A stretch of 64,000 nt of DNA, taken from NCBI RefSeq assembly GCF_964340395.1, contig NC_135562.1, positions 10,275,134 through 10,339,133 on the forward strand. The letters run 5' to 3'. Source of the stretch: Glandiceps talaboti. Its lineage: Eukaryota; Hemichordata; Enteropneusta; Spengelidae. Position numbers and translations under genes: made by a program. The notes beneath the pieces were generated by a model. That model was not told where the DNA came from, did no database searches, and saw nothing but the letters and a program-made list of their open reading frames with translations. Positions within the stretch are counted from its first letter, which is position 1, and every line of letters begins with the position of its first letter. Of this stretch, positions 57,427 to 64,000 are shown piece by piece.

Positions 57427-59226
57427 CTCCAGTCAGACTTATTTCTGTCTTTAGTACACTTGTATTGATTACTGCTATCAACTTAAAGGAAAAGTCCAGT
57501 CAGACTTATTTATGCCTTTAGTACACTTGTATTGATTACTGCTATCAACTTAAAGGTAAAGTCCAGTCAGACTTATTTCTGTCTTTAGTACACTTGTATT
57601 GATTACTGCTATCAACTTAAAGGAAAAGTCCAGTCAGACTTATTTCTGTCTTTAGTACACTTGTATTGATTACTGCTATCAACTTAAAGGAAAAGTCCAG
57701 TCAGACTTATTTCTGCCTTTAGTACACTTGTATTGATTACTGCTATCAACTTAAAGGGAAAGTCCAGTCAGACTTATTTCTGTCTTTAGTACACTTGTAT
57801 TGATTACTGCTATCAACTTACAGTAAAGTCCAGTCAGACTTATTTCTGCCTTTAGTACACTTGTATTGATTACTGTTATCAACTTAAAGGAAAAGTCCAG
57901 TCAGACTTATTTCTACCTTTAGTACACTTGTATTGATTACTGCTATCAACTTAAAGGAAAAGTCCAGTCAGACTTATTTCTACCTTTAGTACACTTGTAT
58001 TGATTACTGCTGGAAAAGTCCAGTCGGACTTATTTCTGTCTTTAGTACACTTGTATTGATTACTGCTATCAACTTAAAGGAAAACTCCAATCAGACTTAT
58101 TTCTGCCTTTAGTACACTTGTATTGATTACTGCTATCAACTTAAAGGAAAAGTCCAGTCAGACTTATTTCTACCTTTAGTACACTTGTATTGATTACTGC
58201 TGGAAAAGTCCAGTCGGACTTATTTCTGTCTTTAGTACACTTGTATTGATTACTGTTATCAACTTAAAGGAAAATTCCAGTCAGACTTATTTCTACCTTT
58301 GGTACACTTGTATTGATTACTGCTATCAACTTAAAGGAAAAGTCCAGTCAGACTTATTTCTGTCTTTAGTACACTTGTATTGATTACTGCTATCAACTTA
58401 AAGGAAAAGTCCAGTCAGACTTATTTCTGCCTTTAGTACACTTGTATTGATTACTGCTATCAACTTAAAGGGAAAGTCCAGTCAGACTTATTTCTGTCTT
58501 TAGTACACTTGTATTGATTACTGCTATCAACTTACAGTAAAGTCCAGTCAGACTTATTTCTGCCTTTAGTACACTTGTATTGATTACTGTTATCAACTTA
58601 AAGGAAAAGTCCAGTCAGACTTATTTCTACCTTTAGTACACTTGTATTGATTACTGCTGGAAAAGTCCAGTCGGACTTATTTCTGTCTTTAGTACACTTG
58701 TATTGATTACTGCTATCAACTTAAAGGAAAACTCCAATCAGACTTATTTCTGCCTTTAGTACACTTGTATTGATTACTGCTATCAACTTAAAGGAAAAGT
58801 CCAGTCAGACTTATTTCTACCTTTAGTACACTTGTATTGATTACTGCTGGAAAAGTCCAGTCGGACTTATTTCTGTCTTTAGTACACTTGTATTGATTAC
58901 TGCTATCAACTTAAAGGAAAACTCCAATCAGACTTATTTCTGCCTTTAGTACACTTGTATTGATTACTGCTATCAACTTAAAGGAAAAGTCCAGTCAGAC
59001 TTATTTCTACCTTTAGTACACTTGTATTGATTACTGCTGGAAAAGTCCAGTCGGACTTATTTCTGTCTTTAGTACACTTGTATTGATTACTGTTATCAAC
59101 TTAAAGGAAAAGTCCAGTCAGACTTATTTCTACCTTTAGTACACTTGTATTGATTACTGCTGGAAAAGTCCAGTCAGACTTATTTCTGTCTTTAGTACAC
59201 TTGTATTGATTACTGCTATCAACTTA
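57427..59226. repeat. ~30-unit minisatellite (67/56 bp) with higher-order structure
   Basis: Units carry CCAGTCAGACTTATTTCT followed by CTTTAGTACACTTGTATTGA. The full unit is 67 bp; a short form of 56 bp lacks ATCAACTTAAA and joins TACTGCTGG to AAAAGTCC. I count about 30 units. Long-long-short triplets of about 190 bp repeat (for example around 58730-59040), and a longer run with the variants AAAGGGAAAG, TTACAGTAAAG and CTGTTATC occurs twice, near 57755-57890 and 58465-58600, so about 710 bp was duplicated as a block. Confidence 0.95.
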
Positions 59227-59602
59227 CATATGGTTTTGGGGTGATGAAATAGCACCTCAGTAACTTCTTCAATTTTGAAATCTTGGAAAGAAGCCCTACT
59301 GCACTTGACATGTGTTCAGTGATTTTGAGGATTTCCTGCAAGGGTTTATGGGAAACACTCAGGTGATGACATCATGAAGAACCTAATCTCTTTGCCTTGA
59401 CAAATACAGAGGTTACACAGGTAACGCAGAACTATTTCCCCTCCCTTGTCTAGGGTAGAACCAATATATGCCACATACTAGTACATGCACTTCAGCATTT
59501 CTATATGAGATAGAAAAGTATGGACACAATGCTAAACCAAGGGTCCCATGAGTAAAAATATATAGTGCTATCTGTATTATACGTTTAATCAAGACCTAAA
59601 GT

Positions 59603-59706
59603 AGTCTGTAAGGTACGCCGTGACGGGGCGCCCTCAACCATCGGCCAACCCCTAACAGTGAGAGGAGGCCGGTGAGGGCGAAACGTCACGACGTATCTTA
59701 CAGTCT
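59603..59706 (+). mobile_element. Short TIR element (GGGCGCCCTCA family), copy 3
   Basis: AGTCTGTAAGGTACGCCGTG at the left is inverted at the right as CGTCACGACGTATCTTACAG (20 of 23 bases pair). The core has GGGGCGCCCTCAACCATC. It is the clearest of the three copies. Confidence 0.75.
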
Positions 59707-59744
59707 AGACCCAAAGGTGTTATCTATTGCAAATCAAATTGCCC

Positions 59745-60140
59745 CGATATTTGTAGTAATGCCGACATTTGTAATAAAAATCATATTGTTCTTGTAATAA
59801 AACCGACTTTTGTAATAATTAGCGCAATTTATAATTATTCAAGTATTCTATGGCTTCAATTATGTGTATGATAAAGTTCATAACAAACGTCTCCCAACCC
59901 CGACAATGATAGCATACAGAAGATGTAGAAATCGTAAAGAAAATTAAAACTAACCAGTGCCGTCATAAGCAGCGGCAAGCTACGGCTGAAACGACAGCAC
60001 TGTACAACAACATTTGTAATAAGCCGACATTTGTATAAATTCTGTGAACAACAATATAATTGTAATAAAAAGTGTTCATATTTGTAATAAATTCATAAAA
60101 GATCTATGTAATAAACCTGTCGAAATTTGTAATAAAAATT
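59745..60140. repeat. Patch with repeated TTTGTAATAAA motifs
   Basis: TTTGTAATAAA and GACATTTGTAATAA-type phrases recur more than eight times at irregular 15-40-bp spacing, split by about 150 bp of unrelated, CpG-containing sequence (59880-60000). It may be a decayed subterminal repeat of a transposon. Confidence 0.5.
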
Positions 60141-60398
60141 AAAAACTAATTAATATAAGGTAATTCCTCTCAGCTTTTAGAGAAATGGCCGGCGTTACTC
60201 GATCCTAAACTTGGAAGGGAGCATCGTCATTACAGGTTTCCTAGAATCAATGTACAACAATTATTTCATTCTTACGCCATTTGGATCTTCAAGTCTGCAT
60301 ATCAAGTATTGTTTGCAAAAAAAAATCTTAGGTGCAGTGGTAGTTGATGTAAGTTGCATAGCATTATAAGTCACCCTAGTTGCAATTATTGCAATAAT

Positions 60399-60589
60399 GT
60401 GGTGAAAGCGGCTAGATGTCTTTATTTACCTCTATTTCCATCGTTTTGTGCCGTTTGTTTTGTTCCGAGTGATCACCGCCTTCCCACACGATGATCGATG
60501 ATGGGAAGGCGGTGATCACTCGGAACAAAACAAACGACACAAAACGATGGAAATAGAGGTAAATAAAGACATCTAGCCGCTTTCACCAC
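60399..60589. mobile_element. Near-perfect hairpin, two 88-bp arms
   Basis: The arm 60399-60486 (GTGGTGAAAGCGGCTAGATG...) is inverted at 60502-60589 with one mismatch in 88 bp by my reading, around a 15-base loop. A further inverted TTGCAATTATTGCAAT-like pair lies outside both ends, interrupted on the right by about 15 bp. No target duplication is clear. It may be a young foldback MITE; a transcript through it would form a long double strand. It is about 740 bp upstream of the CABIT gene start. Confidence 0.9.
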
Positions 60590-60754
60590 AGCAGATTTTA
60601 TTCAGATTGCAATAATTGTAGCTTTATTTTTATTTTCAATAAATTTTTTCTTTGTTCTTTTCTTTTATTTTGCGTTACACAATATTTTCCGTTTTACTTT
60701 TTCTTAGGGGGTTTGAAATCCACCCTCTAGACCGCCCATTTCCAAGATATTTTC

Positions 60755-60792
60755 GCTAAATTCAATTCAATTCATTCAATCTTTATTATGCT
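60755..60792 (-). mobile_element. Possible 3' tail of a non-LTR retrotransposon
   Basis: On the minus strand AATAAAGATTGAATGAATTG is followed by (AATTG)n-like repeats. This pattern is typical of tails of CR1-type LINEs in invertebrates. No reverse transcriptase sequence is visible upstream of it, so it would be a strongly 5'-truncated copy. Confidence 0.3.
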
Positions 60793-61328
60793 ACACACAC
60801 TACCAGAGCTGCAGAGAGTGTGGTATAGTACAACTTTTGAAGCCTCGAAAACACGAAGCGCGAGCGTCGCAGTCGACTAGTCACACATGTACAAGGATAT
60901 TCGAGTACGGTTATAGCTGGTATCAATACATACAAATTATTTCATTTAGCTTTAATTTTAGTAAAGAGAAGCTCCGAGGTCTGTGAGAGAGTCTAATTCT
61001 CTGGCAGTCGCCAACCTCATATGCATGACAATTCATCATTATATTGATTATAGGAAGTTTACTGCGACGAAGCCACAATAAATTTTGTAATGTTCTCGGT
61101 AAACGACTCCTAAATGTTAAAATTGGTTAATATCATTAGCAAAAACATTCGTGACCTCTTTCAGACCATCAGAATTTTTTTCGCACCCTTTCGCACCGGG
61201 TTTCGCACCCCAATTGTCTCATACGCGCCCCTGTCGCAAGTTTTGCACGTTTCCTTAATTGCCGCCCTCGTCGACTGGTCCAGGTACCCATTTTTTTTTT
61301 ATATTGACCGATTTTATGAGCAAATAAC

Positions 61329-62178
61329 ATGGCGGAAGCATTAGATTCAGAATATGGCGAGGACTTGGAATGGTCTGATGAACTTTACACACTTAGGGAA
61401 TTCGTGGAGAAATACGAAAACGACTTGCCTCAGATACTGAAAGTATCCGAAGGGGTATATGATGACGATACTTCGTTCTCAACTGGAGAGATTTGTAAAA
61501 TACATGGCGTGCGTAGAGAATCCAAGATACTGGCAACAGTTCGAAAGCAACCAGGAAATAGCCTTGAAAAAATCACTATTCCGATGGATTTTAATGGTAT
61601 GTTGGCTGTTATCCCCGATGGTCATAAGGCGCGCGCGGTGAATCCCGAGAACGAATACAGCGTCGATGAACTGTTAGATCAATTTAAACTTCCTGTCAAA
61701 GTCAAATTCACGAATTATGACCGAGAGACAAACGCTATGCTGCACGAGCTCGGGGGAGCTGACACCATATTCAACTTAATGAAAGAAGTCCAAGAAACGT
61801 ATGTTATTGGAAGTACCAAAGTGGATGGTGTCAGATATATGTGTATTATGACATTGGATTATGACGATGTCGAATTCTTCGTTGCCGAAGACGATAGTGC
61901 CGATTACGAACTGATAGTAGACAAATTCAAATTGCCCAATATTGAAGTTGACAAAATGAACAACATGCCATACTTGGAGTATTATGAGAAACCAAAAGTT
62001 TACAGACAAGAAGAATCGCTTTATCTGAATGTCGGTGTGCCAGTGCAGGATGTGCCAGTGCAGGATGTGCCGGTGGAGAAGACGGACCCAGGCCCAGGCC
62101 CATCCAACATAGCGAAAGAATCATCACATGCACATGATGAGGACGAACAAACACCACCTCCTCTTCCTCCACGGCAAC
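61329..62178 (+). CDS. CABIT-domain adaptor (THEMIS/GAREM-like), first coding exon
   Basis: The exon codes 283 residues plus one base and ends at a good donor (CAAC|GTAAGT); reading past it stops six codons later, so I take it as spliced and partial. The ATG (AACATGGCG) follows an in-frame stop. Residues 33-230 look like a CABIT domain: LPQILKVSEG (33-42), FSTGEICKIHGVR (50-62), then FKLPVKVKF (119-127), the LP-type core of the family. After it come YLNV (232-235), a YxN site of the kind bound by the Grb2 SH2 domain, a VPVQD repeat, and PPPLPPRQ (276-283), an SH3-type ligand. GAREM and THEMIS use such sites to recruit Grb2 in receptor-kinase signalling. One CABIT domain is seen here, as in GAREM; a second could lie in later exons. 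Confidence 0.75.
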
Positions 62179-63067
62179 GTAAGTGTTTACAGTAGAAATG
62201 ATGTTGGCTTGGTGTTTCACTCATGGGACAGAATGTTGTAGTTACCATTAGTTTGCACACATTTCTACTCAAGGCTAACAATAACAGAGAAACAACACAC
62301 ATACAGCAGGAACCTTTACCCATACACATTGAAAAGTGATAAACCATTGCTATTCTTTTACAGTGCAGTAAAAACAGGCTTCTGTTGAAAACATTACACA
62401 TAGACTTGATGATTTCAATGGCTTCAATTGTTTACTTTCCAACAGGTAATCCAAATCTTAACTAGTCTAATTCCTGACGACCATATTCCAATTTTACACT
62501 GCACTATCATCACACATTACATCTAGTGAATGTCGTTACTCTCACACAGAATTCTGTGCTGCCCCTACAGTGTTCATGTAAACATGATGATGTTGTCACA
62601 CCCCATGTGATTTTAGTTTACATGTAAGCAGACTGGAGGTGGAGTTTGGATTTTACATTTTTATGGTTCACTATAAACTGTTGATTGTATTATCGATACC
62701 GAGATCATTTCGTTAGACTTTGTTTCTAGCGGATATCGTTCCAAATGTTTTGATAAAAAAACTAAACTAAACTAAACAATTGAAAAACAGTTGAAAATGC
62801 AAATTTATTCAACATGGATTCAAAATTTGAGAATATCATTTGAACAAAAATATACCAGCTGCCTCATGATGTACACTCGACAAATACATTTACATGTACT
62901 ACCCAGGCCCTCTGATTACATCTGGCCTCAGAGGCTCATCGCTATCTGTATAACCAAAATGCTGTGTTGATTTTCACATTGTGAAACTACATTGTATTGT
63001 ACTGATATCTGGTAACATAGATAAGGTTGCAATAAAGTTATTCTTATTATTACATTCAAAAAGTGTA

Positions 63068-63430
63068 TGCAAATTTGCCTAGCAACAAGACCACGCCCAC
63101 AGCAACAGCCAAATGATCATGTACATTGCAAAGATAACAACAGGGATTAATATACAACTGAATGAACATTCAAAAATGTATGTAAGTGTGCCTAGCAACA
63201 AGACCACGCCCACAGCAACAGCCAAATGATCACATATAAGATAACAACAGTGCTGGATAAGCAACTGGATAAATCATTCAGCAAATGATGGATAAACAAT
63301 TTTTTAAAAACTGTACAGTTGTGCTACAACGCCATTGGTGCTATTTTTTCTTCTTTCATTTTAAATTGTTCATAGCAACCACGACCATGCCAATAGCAAC
63401 GGCCAAACAATTAAGTATTTCACAAAGATA
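63068..63430. repeat. Tandem duplication with GCCTAGCAACAAGACCACGC
   Basis: The phrase GCCTAGCAACAAGACCACGC, continuing CCACAGCAACAGCCAAATGA, occurs near 63078 and 63190 (about 112 bp apart); a worn third copy (AGCAACCACGACCATGCC) is near 63375. Confidence 0.8.
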
Positions 63431-63523
63431 TCAGAGATTCTTGGACAAGTGAACCACTATTCAATGTATTGTATAAATAAAGTTACGGGTGAGCAACATG
63501 AAAATTGTCAACGTAGGCGAATA

Positions 63524-63767
63524 GGGGACTTGCAAACCCGCCATGTTTAATGTTGCATCATGGGAAATTTGATAATAAATACTAATCAAATAGTATCGTA
63601 ATCAATAATGTTACATTGTTTGTAACCACAAATATAAATTCATAGTCACCCTGACCATTGTGGGAGGTTTATTTTATCGATAGCTTCAGACTAAGGTATT
63701 ATGGAAACCACAGAAAATCACATAGTCCTTTGTGTCTGAGCATGCTCAGTCTGGGTTGCAAGTTCCC
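63524..63767 (+). mobile_element. 244-bp TA-flanked MITE, copy 2
   Basis: Same length and landmarks as 57003-57246, with GGGGACTTGCAAACCCGCC at the left and GGGTTGCAAGTTCCC at the right, both next to TA. The two copies differ by scattered substitutions. Confidence 0.85.
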
Positions 63768-64000
63768 TATTATGTTGTAACGAACCCGTGCACAATGTGG
63801 ACCTGTGGACTTGTCAACATAGTTCTGATGCAATATATTACAGAAACTATTTGAAGGTCATAGGCCATGCAGGTGTGACCATTACAAATAGTGTCAGGAA
63901 ATAACAGAGTAGACTTATGTGTATGATACAATACATACAATGGTTTGTCAAATAGCGTGAACACTTTACTGGGGACACTTGTTTTTGATGAACAGGTAAC

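Larger units (their letters stand above)
55392..61328. other. Intergenic region between TRAPPC12 and the CABIT gene
   Basis: About 5.9 kb without a supported gene. In order it holds a five-unit array with TTAGGGTTAGGG (55485), a piggyBac-like MITE (56513), a TA MITE (57003), a ~30-unit minisatellite (57427), a short TIR element (59603), a GTAATAAA-rich patch (59745), a long hairpin (60399) and a possible LINE tail (60755). The last ~300 bp before 61329 are more CpG-rich and probably include the next promoter. Confidence 0.6.
62179..64000. other. Intron or 3' region of the CABIT gene
   Basis: No downstream exon could be recognised. It contains a fragment related to the MITE at 45012 (62460-62665), a possible LINE tail with (AACTA)n near 62755-62780, a short tandem duplication (63068-63430) and a complete TA MITE (63524-63767). 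Confidence 0.45.

Noticed and set aside
62179-62195. End of the CABIT protein at the stop near 62195
   Set aside because: CAAC|GTAAGT is a strong donor right after the PPPLPPRQ motif; splicing is more likely, though an unspliced form cannot be excluded.

Overview
This is a window of an animal nuclear genome, most likely a marine invertebrate. The genes are intron-rich with GT-AG splice sites and the DNA is AT-rich. Simple-sequence repeats and short inverted-repeat transposons are everywhere, and two genes are close orthologues of vertebrate proteins. I cannot fix the phylum. No bacterial features, CRISPR arrays, rRNA, clear tRNA or virus-derived elements were seen.

The well-supported core is 38.4-55.2 kb. 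EIPR1 (minus strand, nine coding exons, 380 aa as I assemble it) and TRAPPC12 (plus strand, ten coding exons, 851 aa) start 346 bp apart, head to head. Both act in membrane traffic: EIPR1 with the EARP/GARP tethering complexes in endosomal recycling and retrograde transport, TRAPPC12 in TRAPP III in ER-Golgi and autophagy traffic. The same head-to-head pair is found at human 2p25.3, so the gap between the start codons is probably an old shared promoter.

The right end (61.3-62.2 kb) holds the first coding exon of a CABIT-domain (THEMIS/GAREM-like) adaptor. It has a YxN tyrosine motif and a proline-rich SH3-type motif. The rest of that gene lies in or beyond the last 1.8 kb. Between TRAPPC12 and this gene are tandem arrays, small transposons and a nearly perfect 88-bp-arm hairpin.

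The left 38 kb has no long reading frame. Two exons with good splice sites (10.9 and 25.5 kb, minus strand, compatible phase) and a weaker third (3.7 kb) suggest the 5' part of a large-intron minus-strand gene that runs off the left edge. Its N-terminus is basic and I do not recognise it. The rest of the region is intron or intergenic DNA with a 1-kb pentanucleotide array, a 2.36-kb hAT-like element and many MITE copies.

The most unusual structures are: a G-rich minisatellite in the last EIPR1 intron that carries a consensus 5' splice site in each unit; the head-to-head promoter with upstream ORFs; an insertion in TRAPPC12 intron 8 flanked by a 13-bp direct repeat just beside a splice donor; a ~30-unit minisatellite with higher-order structure; and a five-unit array with a telomere-like motif in each unit.
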